A stretch of 64,000 nt of DNA from Anagrus nilaparvatae (lineage: Eukaryota > Arthropoda > Insecta > Hymenoptera > Mymaridae): positions 18,076,001-18,140,000 of the forward strand of contig JAKSXM010000147.1 in assembly GCA_022575985.1 (NCBI GenBank). The letters run 5' to 3'. The position numbers and the translations under genes are program-made. Positions within the stretch are counted from its first letter, which is position 1. Each line of letters opens with the position of its first letter. Shown here one piece after another: positions 47,255 through 56,844 of the stretch. The notes under the pieces are model-generated. The model did not search any database, was not told the origin of the DNA, and saw only the letters and a list, made by a program, of their open reading frames with translations.

Positions 47255-47325
47255 GTAAGTTTTTTTTTTTGTTTTTAAATTCTGAATGTTAAATTTTTAT
47301 ACATGGTTTTTCTCTTTGCAATTAG

Positions 47326-47391
47326 ATTTTGAAGATGGTCTTGACGGTGAATTTTTAGATGTAATTTTACCGTCTGACGAAAATTTACAAG
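47326..47391 (+). CDS. Exon 2, 66 nt, phase 1-1
   Basis: Acceptor 'tttgcaattag' (ends 47325) and donor CAAG|GTAAT. Encodes an acidic peptide 'FEDGLDGEFLDVILPSDEN'. Length is a multiple of three and both borders are phase 1. Confidence 0.55.
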
Positions 47392-47556
47392 GTAATACTG
47401 AATTTTTATTTGATAAAGTATTTGAATAAAAACTTTTCTCGTACTCTTTCCCCCTAAACCCAAAATAAAAACAAAAATTTTCCTCGACATCTCACCCTGG
47501 CTATATATTAAAATTATTAAATTAAACTTGTTTTCACTTTTTATATAGTACCGTAC

Positions 47557-47674
47557 AAATCATAAATCCTGCATCGATAACACTAACGAAAACCCTGACA
47601 TCTTATTTTCATTTTGAGCAGGGATGTCGGAGTCTTCGTTAATGGTATCGATGTAGATGTGGGATTTGTGATTT
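47557..47674. repeat. Inverted exon-like duplication inside an intron
   Basis: 47557-47602 and 47623-47674 are imperfect inverted copies ('aaatcataaatcc', 'atcgata', 'taacgaa', 'tgacatc') around a 20-base loop. Read on opposite strands both encode a similar peptide ('NHKS...ID.T.NE..DI'), as if an exon had been duplicated in inverse orientation. Could form a strong RNA hairpin in the pre-mRNA. Confidence 0.6.
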
Positions 47675-47726
47675 GCGCTGCAGTATACCTCACACGCATT
47701 GAAGTTAATAATGATTTTTTTTTTAG

Positions 47727-47768
47727 CAGATAATAACGTAATAGGGAAAAAAGATTCGAGTATAGTAG
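47727..47768 (+). CDS. Exon 3, 42 nt micro-exon, phase 1-1
   Basis: Acceptor 'ttttttttttag' and donor GTAG|GTAAA. Encodes 14 residues, 'ADNNVIGKKDSSIV'. Symmetric phase, so it can be skipped in frame. Confidence 0.5.
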
Positions 47769-47852
47769 GTAAATTTTTCATGTTGTTAAATATTATGATG
47801 TTTTGAGAATAAATTGGTATTTTTTTCACGAATATTCGTTTTTTTTTTATAG

Positions 47853-48011
47853 ACCAGCTTAAATTAAAATACAAAGGTACTGTTTTCGAAAACCCCACTC
47901 CTGGATGCAGTAGCAAAGATTTTGTCGATGTTAATCAGCGCTTAAATGCGAGTAAGCAAGTTAAAACTTCTGGCAAAAAAATTGTGAATGAAAGAAATTT
48001 AAAGGCTGCAG
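47853..48011 (+). CDS. Exon 4, 159 nt, NPTPGCS repeat exon
   Basis: Acceptor 'ttttttttatag', donor GCAG|GTAAA. Encodes 'DQLKLKYKGTVFENPTPGCS' and a basic tail. Clearly paralogous to exon 5 (48105-48250) and, less so, exon 6. Phase 1-1. Confidence 0.6.
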
Positions 48012-48104
48012 GTAAATTTTAAAATTTTTTGGCGTTATCCTGATTTTTTTTTGACTGTGAAATGCAATTTTTGTAATGCTTTTCTTTTTTTTTTTTTTTG
48101 TTAC

Positions 48105-48250
48105 TAATCAACTTAATTTGAAATATAAAGATACTGTACACGTGAATCCGACTCCTGGGTGTAGTGCAGGTGATGAACATGCTGACGATGTTGAGTCGAC
48201 TGCGCCTATGGTTAAGGAAATTGTGAAAAGAAAAAATTCGAGCGAAGCAG
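48105..48250 (+). pseudogene. Exon 5, paralogue of exon 4 with lost acceptor
   Basis: Encodes 'NQLNLKYKDTVHVNPTPGCS' and ends GCAG|GTAAA like exon 4. The polypyrimidine tract is present, but where exon 4 has 'atag|ac' this one has 'ttac|ta', so no AG precedes the exon. It may be skipped or use a cryptic AG (tataaag, 48129). Symmetric otherwise. Confidence 0.5.
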
Positions 48251-48327
48251 GTAAATTTCTAAGATTTATTATTATGATTTGTTTTTTTTGCAAGTAGGAT
48301 GCTTATTTTTTTATTTTTTTATTACAG

Positions 48328-48540
48328 ACCAGCTTCAATCGAAAAAAAATAAAAAAGAAAAAATAGAAATAGGTACTACGCATGAAAACCCGGTCCCTGA
48401 TTGTGATATTGATGTTTTCGAGCATCTGGATGGTTGTGATATAGAGAGTGTTCCTATAGAAATTTTCGACGATTATCCATTTTTGAGGGCTTTTTTAGAG
48501 AACCCTTCTGGTCAGGATGAAAACGGTCTTACCTTAGAAG
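48328..48540 (+). CDS. Exon 6, 213 nt, phase 1-1
   Basis: Acceptor 'ttttattacag', donor GAAG|GTAAT. Begins 'DQLQSKKNKKEK' with 'HENPVPDCD', a diverged version of the exon 4/5 motif, then an acidic stretch 'IEIFDDYPFLRAFLEN'. Joins exon 7 in phase. Confidence 0.6.
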
Positions 48541-48630
48541 GTAATGTGGATATTTTCAGTTGTGTACATAAATGTACGCATGCTTTTATTGCGGTAAAAT
48601 AATATGCATTTTTTCATTTTTTTTTTGTAG

Positions 48631-51600
48631 CACAGATTGGTCTTGGTTATGGAAACAGTAAGCCTGATAGCCCAGAGTCAAGTGTCAGCAGTAATGATAA
48701 TAATAATAATAGCGATGTTGTTGATGATAATGAGACTGTTGATAGTAATTTTAATTCTAATCATTTAATTATTTTAAGTAAACAAACTCGTAGATATAAT
48801 AGATTTAGGGTGACTGGTAGTGAGATTTGCGTTAAGTTTAAACAGCCGACCGAGACGGACAATATTGACGCACAAGCGTGGATCGAAAATTGTATTAGAG
48901 AGTTGACGGATTTAGTGTTGGAATCCGCGTTGCCGAGTGATTACATTGGACTTGAAGTACGTTCTACGAAATTTGACAAACCTCTTTGGCTGAGTTTTAG
49001 ACCGGTAGAAAAATTCGATCATAGAGATGTTTTGGCATTGATTGCACGCGCGGCTCAGAGCGGTGCCGTTTTTGACGTCTGCGATGATTCACTTGAAGCC
49101 GTGTCCTCGATTGTGCGGGTTCTTGCTGGCAGGGGGCGCGTATCTTTGACATCGTTGAGTCTATTCGATGTACACAAAAGATCGATTTTGAAAATTACGC
49201 AAGACAATTTGTGTCTGGCACGATCTCTTTGTGTTGCACATGTGCACGCTAAAAGAGGTCAATTGCGAAGCGGAATTTTGCATCAAGACTGGCGTAAAAT
49301 AAGGAAAAAGAGAAAGCAACTTTTAGCAGCTAAACAACTGGTGCGTGACGCTGGCGTATGGATCCCGCAGTTTGGGTGCGGAATAAACGAGATTCATCAA
49401 TTTCAAATATATTACGCTAATTTGGGAGTGTGCATAGTGGTGTATGATGACGAAAATTTCGGTAGAGGCGATGCACCGATGTTTGACGGTTCTAGATACG
49501 TGGTAAATACCGGTAACGAAATTCGCTACACACTGAGAATAATCTATTTTGCGCGCACTAACCATTACAGCCCGATTTTGAATCTGAATGCGGCTTCTGG
49601 GTCTAGAGGCTACTGCATACCGTGTAACAAAAAATATGCAAACGACCGGTATCACTGATGTTCGAGTAGATGTTACAAATGCTTCCAAATACCACGCTGT
49701 GATCAGTTGATCGCGGGGTTTCAGCAGTTTGTGTTTTGCGATTTATGTCAGAGATATTTTCTGAGTGATAGCTGTTTTGAAAAACACAGTGCATGCGGGT
49801 CTTATAAAAATGTTGCCTCGGTTTGCTTTGGTGTAAGACACTGTTCTTCGTGTCTTAAAATGATAAAGATTGACGATATCGTGAAACACAAGTGCAACGA
49901 AATTTTTTGCAACACGTGCCTGAAACGCGTGAACGTGAATCATTTATGTTTTATGCAGCGTCTGTCTCAAAGAGATAATGAGTCAAAAGTAATTTTTATA
50001 TTTTTCGACTTTGAAACCACGCAGTGTGAAACTTTAGTCGGTGATTGTGCGGTTAAGTTGCACAAACCAAATTTATGCGTTGCGCAACAAGTTTGTACAT
50101 TTTGTATGCGAGACGAGGACTTGCAATTCTGTGTTAAATGCGGGCGTCGGGAATACATTTTCCGCGAGGAGCCTGTGCAAAATTTTTTGACATTAGCGCT
50201 CGCACCAAAAAAGGATTTTTCAAAAGTTATTTGTATTTCTCATAACGGCCAAAGTTTTGACAATCAATTTTTATTGAAGCACATGGTCGAGGAAATGCGT
50301 CTGAAACCAAAGCTGATATTGAACGGGTCGAAAATTATATTGATGACTGTTGAAAAAAAAGTTAAATTCATAGACAGTCTGAATTATTTTCACATGGCTC
50401 TGAGCGCTTTGCCTAAAGCTTTTGGTTTGCCGGATATGATTAAGGGGGATTTTCCACACCTCTTTAACACACCTGAAAACCAGAATTACATTGGTCCATT
50501 ACCGGATATCGAGTTTTATTGCGTGGACAGTATGTCGCGGGATAAAAGAGAAAAGTTTTTGACCTGGTACTGGGAGAGAAAAAATTCCGGACGATTATTT
50601 AATTTTCAAGTTGAGATTGAGTCGTATTGCAAAAATGACGTAGATGTGTTGAGGAAAGCTTGTTTGAAATTTAGAGAATCTTTTTTGGAGATCGGAAGAA
50701 TTTGTCCCTTCACGGAAGCTACGACGATTGCCAGTGCATGTATGAAGGTTTTTAGGAAAAATTTTTTAAAACCAAACACAGTAGGTATCTTACCGGCCAG
50801 GGGCTATAGATTTAGCGACAACCAGTCTGTGATAGCCGTCCAGTGGTTGGTTTGGATGGAAAGGGAATTGAATCGGGAGATTCAGCACGCTGGTCGTTGT
50901 CGTGAAGTTAGGCTTCCTATAAATGTTAAGGTAGATGGATTTATTCCTCCGAGCCAAACCGATGCGCATAACGGTATATGTCTTCAGATGATGGGTTGTT
51001 ATTGGCACGGTTGTATTCGTTGCTTCGTGAGAAACAGAGACAAACCGCTGAGCGAGTACAATCTCGAAACGCTCGAAGATCGTTATAGCAGAACTATGGC
51101 CATTAGCAGAAGAATCAGAGCCAATAATTACGAACTTATTGTGAAATGGGAATGCGAATTCAGAATGGAACTTGAACAGAATCCCGAAATAAAAAATTAT
51201 CTTGACCAGCACGATTTGACCAAAAATCCGCCATTAAATCCGAGAGAAGCTTTTTACGGCGGTAGAACGGAAAATTTCGTAAAGTCGTATCAAGTCAGGA
51301 CTGGCGAAAAATTAAAATACGTTGATGTGACGTCGCTTTATCCATACATTTGCAAGCGTGGTAAATTTCCGCTTGCTCACCCAAAATTATACGTGGGTGA
51401 AGTGGAATGTCGTGAATTCGCTGGTCAAAATTACGAAAATTTTGTGGACAGGGTCGAGGGACTAGTTTACTGCAAAATTCTACCACCGAGGAATCTCACG
51501 CATCCTGTTTTACCCGTAAAAATGCACGGTATGCTCTTGTTTGGCCTGTGTCGTACTTGTTGCGAGGAAATGAGACAAGAGGCGTGCCGCCACGAGGACG

Positions 51601-52377
51601 GAAATTTAAGAGTCTTTGTGGGTACGTGGGTTTCGCTGGAATTGAAAAAAGCAGTCGAACGGGATTACGTAATTAAGGAGATATATGAAATTTTGGCAGT
51701 ACGAGGTAACAGAATCCGATCCAGTGACGAGAGAGGGTGGATTATTTGCAGAATACATAGACACTTTTTTCAAATTAAAGACGCAAGCTAGCGGTTTACC
51801 CGAGCAGTATTCGACCATTGATGAATACATTTTAGATATTTCACGTAACGAGGGTATCGAGTTAGACCGTGAAAAGATTGAAAGTAATCCGTCGTTCAGA
51901 GGTTTAGCTAAATTATGTTTGAATTCGCTGTGGGGTTTTTTTGGCCAGCAGGAAAATAAAATAAAGACTTATGTGGTAGACGACCCAGCCGAGCTGCACG
52001 CGACCTTAACCTGCCCGATGACCGACGTTACCGGTTTGCTACCCGTTGACGACAATATATTATATCTGAGTACGCGCTACAAAGAATGCAATCCGGAACC
52101 TTTGAATACCGCGAATGTCGTGATCGCGGCTTTCGTGACAGCTCAAGCCCGACTCAAATTGTACAATTATCTTGAACATTTAGGTAAAGCAGCTTACTAT
52201 GTGGACACAGATTCGGTAATATACTTATCTAACCCGAATTCAGGGATCTCAGACCTGACAACTGGACCCTTACTCGGAGACCTCACCAACGAATTGACTG
52301 CATACGGTGAAAACGCGTATATAACATCATTTGTATCCTATACTATACGAGTGATTTACAAAAGACAAAACTTTTGA
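48631..52377 (+). pseudogene. POLB: Protein-primed family-B DNA polymerase, main exon (broken, 3'-truncated)
   Basis: Acceptor 'ttttttgtag' at 48630. Long N-terminal region, then exonuclease motifs 'FFDFETTQ' (Asp at 50007), 'SHNGQSFDNQFLL' and 'YCKNDVDVLRKAC', and polymerase motifs 'DVTSLYP' (A, ~51322), 'KLCLNSLWGFFGQ' (B, ~51912) and 'YYVDTDSVIYL' (C, ~52195): a pPolB that would copy the element from a terminal protein. Breaks: in-frame TGA 49656-49658, one-base shift in 51688-51694, and a deletion at about 52340 that removes the thumb/C terminus and joins the gene to the ATPase; the hybrid frame stops at 52377. 'CxxC' clusters (49740-49960) are intact. The protein would be non-functional as it stands. 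Confidence 0.9.
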
Positions 52378-52844
52378 TTCTCGATGATCTCCTAATAGAA
52401 TCTTCGGATTGCGATGATATTTTAAATTTATTCACGAAAGGCAGTCATCACGTTAATTCAAGTGTATTTTTTACGACGCAGAATTTATTTCACAAGGGAA
52501 AAAATCACCGTGACATATCTTTAAATTCAAATTATCTGGTACTGCTCAAAAATCCCAGGGACAAATCCCAAATAAGACATTTAGCTCATCAGCTCTCACC
52601 CGAACAACCGCTTTTTGTCCAGCAAGCTTACCGCGACGCCACGGCTAAACCACACGGTTATCTTCTGGTAGATCTCAAGCAGTCCACACCGGAGAATTTA
52701 CGTTATCGTACAGACATTTTCCCACACGAGGCATTGCATCAAACAGTTTACGTACCCATTAATAATAATAATAATAATAGGGGTAAAAGAAAAAAGACGT
52801 CAATGAAAAACTCAAGCGCTCAACCATCAGTGATTTATTTGTAA
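52353..52844 (+). pseudogene. ATP: Packaging ATPase (FtsK/HerA, A32-like), C-terminal half
   Basis: Frame from about 52353 gives 'KLLILDDLLIES' (Walker B, hydrophobics then DD) and then 'LFTKGSHHVNSSVFFTTQNL' and 'LKNPRDKSQIRHLAHQL', the conserved second half of Polinton ATPases that drive DNA into the capsid. Walker A and everything before it is lost through the deletion at the polymerase junction. The end, 'PHGYLLVDLKQST', is typical; an Asn run (AAT repeat) and basic tail follow. Stop TAA overlaps the next ATG (TAATG). Without the P-loop it cannot hydrolyse ATP. Confidence 0.85.
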
Positions 52845-53227
52845 TGGCGACAAAAGGACGACGCTGCGGGGGTGGGAGAAAAAAGTGCCCGATTTCGAAA
52901 AAACACGCAAACATATTGAGAGCGTTAAGTCAACTAGAGGGTAAACAGAGAGCAGTTTTACTCGGCAGCGCCGATAAAAATCTCGTAAAGTGTTTGTACG
53001 AATGTGCGCTTAATATATTGATAGGCAATGTACCGCTTAAACCGGATGAAAAAAATCGTTTAAAAAAACACGCAAAAAAAAGATTATTGAGCGTCAAACG
53101 AAAAAACGATAAATTCACAGGCAAAAAAAAGTTACTTCTACAGCACGGCGGCGGTATTGGCGGGTTTCTGCCGGCTCTTTTAGCACCTATAATAACCGCC
53201 GTTGTTGATAAGTTTTTTTTTAAATAA
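52844..53227 (+). CDS. Small basic Polinton protein, pX-like, 127 aa
   Basis: Starts at ATG overlapping the previous stop. Lys/Arg-rich with 'GGRKKCPISKKHANILRAL', 'LVKCLYECALNILIGNVPL' and a glycine-rich hydrophobic end 'HGGGIGGFLPALLAPIITAV' (residues 101-120). The same arrangement (basic body, then GGF-LxxLLxPI) is widespread next to capsid genes in Polintons and recalls adenovirus core/pX proteins. Probable DNA-binding or membrane-active virion component; role inferred. Intact. Confidence 0.7.
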   Translation: MATKGRRCGGGRKKCPISKKHANILRALSQLEGKQRAVLLGSADKNLVKCLYECALNILIGNVPLKPDEKNRLKKHAKKRLLSVKRKNDKFTGKKKLLLQHGGGIGGFLPALLAPIITAVVDKFFFK

Positions 53228-53234
53228 AAAAAAA

Positions 53235-54126
53235 ATGGATCACGCTAGAAAAATGATTCTCGTACCTGCCGAAAACGAAGCGACTGTTAATCAACAGCAA
53301 CAGCAGCAGCAGCAGCAACATTTACTGTCCATGGATATGGAAAAAACTGTTCAAACTCCGGGCACACCCATTAGCAGACTCAATGCTCTAATGCGGGATA
53401 TTTTGCAATCCGATGAATTTCCGGACCTGAACGCAAAGAGCAACGCTTACCAACAAGCTCTGCAACGCTTTTTAACTGCAAAAGCGAGTTCACGCGCTAA
53501 TCAAAATTTAAAAACAGAAAAATTGCAACACGAAGTCGAAGAGCAAGAGGCATCGCGTAATTTCGACGACGAAATTATAAACACCGTACCGGCAAAATAT
53601 CGCGAAAAAGCCAGAAGTTTTTTGATGTTTGCGCGAAAAGTAAACAGCGTATCTTGGGACGATGCCGGAAGAGTAAGCGTGCGTGGACTTCTCCTACCTG
53701 ACTCGAGCATTGTTGACTTAGTGAACGACGCCATGCGATCGAGAAAAAGAATCAGAGCAAAGGGAAGAAGAAGCCGCTGGTTTGCCTGAGAATTTTGTCG
53801 GAAACAAAGACTTTTGGAAAGACGGCGTAGTTGTTGCGCCTCACAACTCTCTGCTTTCCATTCTCGCGTCTTCAACACCACCACCACCACCAGAAAGAAA
53901 CATAAATAATAATAACAATAGAAGCAAATCGTTTGCGTCGGTAAACGAATCCACGTATAAAGACGCACTAGCTGAAGAAGAAGAAGAAGGAGAAGAAGAA
54001 GAAGGAGAAAATTACTCGGACGTTACACCGAAATTAAACAGAAAAAGAAATAAACATAAGAGGCTACGAAAAAACGATTCTATATCCGCGTTCAGTCCTG
54101 AAGCAAATTCATCGCTAAGAACATAG
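53235..54126 (+). pseudogene. PolyQ-containing Polinton virion-type protein, split by a frameshift
   Basis: ATG at 53235 follows nine A. The first frame (to 53789) has a Gln run (53292-53320), 'TPISRLNALMRDILQSDEFP', a helical middle and 'LLPDSSIVDLVNDAMRSRKR'. A second frame opens at 53760-53785 and continues the same protein type with 'ENFVGNKDFWKDG', a Pro/Asn/Glu-rich tail and a basic patch to 54126. This family of uncharacterised Polinton proteins normally has both parts in one chain, so a one-base shift is inferred. Function unknown. Confidence 0.6.
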
Positions 54127-54134
54127 AATCACCT

Positions 54135-54689
54135 ATGATAGAAGCGTTTGATATTAATCTAGTATCTGAAGAGATTAATGTAGAACCTGAATCAGAAGCA
54201 TTTAAAATGCTCAACGGTGAAGAAGAAGACGATGCAAAAAAAAAGGAAGAAGAAAATAGCGTATTAGATGCGCTAATTGATTTGTTACCTTTCGAATTAA
54301 ATTTTCCGGGAGGCTACGAATTTTGCGGGGCTGGTACTCACTTGGATCAGCGTTTACAGCAAGGTGAGCAAGGTATAAATCCCTTAGATAAAGCTTGCTT
54401 ACAACATGACTTAGCTTACAACTCTGACAAGGACAGACGCAAAGCCGATCAAATATTAGCCGATAAAGCATTCACGAGGATGTTATCTTTTGACGCCGAA
54501 CCTGGTGAACGAACCGCTGCTCTCGTAACAGCCTGCTGCATGGTTTCGAAAATTACGTTCGAAAAATTTTTTGATCGTATACAGAAACTCATTGGTATCA
54601 ATAAAAAGAAAAATAAAAACGCTAAAATTTATTTATTTATTTATTTATTAACCATTATAAAATACAGAAAATTTTACATAAACAAGTAA
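54135..54689 (+). CDS. Protein with parvovirus-type phospholipase A2 domain, 184 aa
   Basis: Acidic N terminus (1-45), then 'GGYEFCGAGTHLDQRL' (calcium loop, residues 59-74), 'GINPLDKACLQHDLAY' with the catalytic H91-D92 dyad and Y95, and 'DRRKADQILADKAF'. This is the secreted-PLA2 fold variant that parvovirus VP1 uses to breach the endosome, also present in some arthropod Polinton/adintovirus elements. All visible catalytic residues are kept. The frame may originally have continued from the preceding gene. The C-terminal TTTA repeat (54628-54650) codes a low-complexity tail that is probably not native. Confidence 0.8.
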   Translation: MIEAFDINLVSEEINVEPESEAFKMLNGEEEDDAKKKEEENSVLDALIDLLPFELNFPGGYEFCGAGTHLDQRLQQGEQGINPLDKACLQHDLAYNSDKDRRKADQILADKAFTRMLSFDAEPGERTAALVTACCMVSKITFEKFFDRIQKLIGINKKKNKNAKIYLFIYLLTIIKYRKFYINK

Positions 54690-54868
54690 AATGTAATATA
54701 CAAAACATTTCCGCATCCTCAGAGTTTGAATAAATCACAAATTGAATAAAAAAAGAAAAATAATAAAATAAGCAAACAGAAAAGCAAGAAGTTACAGAGT
54801 AATGAAAAAAAAAAACAAAACAAAAAAACAGAAGGCAACACCAGTACAGAAAAAAAATAAAAAAAATA

Positions 54869-55954
54869 ATGGAAAGCAGACTGAGCAAATTGTATTACGA
54901 GCCTGAGCAAACTTCGGCTTTCGCCGGAGCCTATCATTTATTCCGAAACACAAAAAGCAAATTCCATAAAACAAAAGTTAAAGATTGGCTGATCGAACAA
55001 GACGCCTATAATCAGCATAAATTGGTTAGAAAAAAGTTTCCACGACGGACGTACGATGTATCCAATATATACGACTGTTTCGAGGCTGATTTGGCCGATT
55101 TCCGTTCGATCAAATCATTCAACGATAATTACACTTACGTACTCTTTGTTATTGACTGTTTAAGTAAATTTTTGTGGGTCGAACCTCTTAAAGACAAATC
55201 AGGCATTTCTGTGGCTACAGCTCTACGCAAAATATTTTCCAACAACAGGGATAAATTACCGATTCTTTACTAAACGGACCGTGGCCGTGAATTCACGGCT
55301 AAGGTCGTACAGGATGTCTTCAAGGATTATAATATTGAATTTCGATTGATTCGAAACCCAGACGCAAAAGCTGCAATCGCCGAGCGCGCGATTCAGACAA
55401 TCAAGCATCGCTTATGGCGTTTCTTCACGTACAAAAATACACGGAGATATATTGACGTACTACCGTCTATAGTCCACTCGTACAACAACACGATACATTC
55501 AGGCACAAAAATGACTCCAGCGAGTGTAAATTTAAATAACGCAGATACAGCACGCTTCAATTTGAGAAAAAGATACTCGCTAAAGAGAAAATTACATAAA
55601 ATACCAAAATATAACGTTGGAACGCTGGTTCGAGTCAGCCGTGCTCCAGAAACTTTCCGGAAGGGTTACGAGAGTGGATGGACTCTTGAAATTTTCAGAA
55701 TCGCGCGTGTCTCTTGTGCGAGACAACCGCCGGTCTACACGTTGGAGGATCTGGATGGCGAAGCCATAGACGGTATATACTACGAGGAAGAACTGTGTCC
55801 GATAAAAAAAAACCTCACCGATGCTGTTTTCGAAATTGATCAAATTCTGCAAACTAAAGGTCGCGGAAAGGCAAAGAAACATTTTGTCAGCTGGCGTGGA
55901 TATCCGGCAAAGTTCAATTCCTGAATTCTCGCTTCTGAATTAGTTCCAATTTAA
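54869..55954 (+). pseudogene. INT: Retrovirus-like integrase with C-terminal chromodomain, two nonsense codons
   Basis: ATG at 54869. 'YEPEQTSAFAGAYHLFR' is the typical Polinton start. DDE residues: Asp in 'EADLADF' (~55087), Asp in 'TDRGREF' (~55279), Glu in 'AAIAERAIQTIKHRLW' (~55382). SH3-like part 'GTLVRVSRAPETFRKGYE'; chromodomain 'FEIDQILQTKGRGKAKKHFV' with 'SWRGYPAKFNS'. In-frame TAA at 55271-55273 lies just before the second Asp, and TGA at 55922-55924 cuts the chromodomain; the frame after it runs nine more codons to TAA 55952. The frame is otherwise continuous. It inserts the linear genome in active relatives. Confidence 0.9.
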
Positions 55955-55986
55955 GTAAATGCTAAAAATATTAAAAAAAAAAAAAA

Positions 55987-56820
55987 ATGAAGAAAAATCA
56001 ATTCTCCATTGTGCTGCCTAGCAACAGCAGCATGAATGTATATCCTGACAATATGACGACGCATTTTAGCACGTACCTGCCGCAACAGATTGATTTAGAT
56101 GGAGAGTGGAGTGTGGCTTTGGCCGAAATTCAAATACCAATGACTATGCATCACGTCAAGGACAATTCGATCGATAGAAAACTTACTACTCGGTTGTTGC
56201 ATTTTACTGGAAAAGAAAAAGAGACACCAAAAACTGGAGTCTCTACAGCAGAGTCAAAAATTGAATCCCACATAAGTCCAGGCATTTACGACGATATAGA
56301 ATCGTTTCTGGTGGAATTAAATGCACAGGAATCAGTAAAAAAGCATTTCGCATACGAACGCAAACGTGGAGGCTTCGTTTCCCTCAAACTGACTTGCGAT
56401 AAAAACTGCAGGAGCAACTCACTACACACACTGAAAGTCTCCGAAGTCATCAGAAGCATATTAGGTTTCACGGATTCAACTTACGAGCTACGAGCCCCAG
56501 AAAAAGAGCAAGTAACCACCGAAAGACAACCGAATCTCACGGCAAACATACCCAACATGATAATGATATATTCGGATATTCTTGAACCAAGGATCACGGG
56601 TGATGTGCATACCCCGCTATTAAGGAGCATCTCTCTCGATACCGAAAAGTTTGTTTATGGATCAGTTAGGGTTAAAAGTTTCTCACCCCCTTCTTACGTA
56701 CCCTTATTACACAAGTCTTTCAGATCCATTGAAATTGACTTGCGCGACCAATACGGTTCAGCAGTGCCATTTGATGCCGGTACGTTGACGGTGACGTTGC
56801 ATTTCAAGCGCACGGATTAG
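55987..56820 (+). CDS. mCP: Minor capsid protein (penton-like), 277 aa
   Basis: ATG follows a run of 14 A. 'FSIVLPSNSSMNVYPDNMTT' and 'FSTYLPQQIDLDGEWSVALA' are the hallmark start of Polinton penton proteins (single jelly roll), and the end 'SIEIDLRDQYGSAVPFDAGT' is also typical. It would occupy the five-fold vertices of the icosahedral shell. The frame is intact and of normal family length. It follows the integrase by 33 bases and precedes the pVI-like gene by 24, almost all A. Confidence 0.9.
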   Translation: MKKNQFSIVLPSNSSMNVYPDNMTTHFSTYLPQQIDLDGEWSVALAEIQIPMTMHHVKDNSIDRKLTTRLLHFTGKEKETPKTGVSTAESKIESHISPGIYDDIESFLVELNAQESVKKHFAYERKRGGFVSLKLTCDKNCRSNSLHTLKVSEVIRSILGFTDSTYELRAPEKEQVTTERQPNLTANIPNMIMIYSDILEPRITGDVHTPLLRSISLDTEKFVYGSVRVKSFSPPSYVPLLHKSFRSIEIDLRDQYGSAVPFDAGTLTVTLHFKRTD

Positions 56821-56844
56821 TCAAAAAAAAAAAAAAAAAAAAAA

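Noticed and set aside
49323..51212. Several minus-strand open frames within polB
   Set aside because: Shadows of the polymerase frame, no independent support.
54655..54974. Minus-strand hydrophobic frames rich in Phe/Leu before the integrase
   Set aside because: Produced by the A-rich plus-strand spacer; not plausible proteins.
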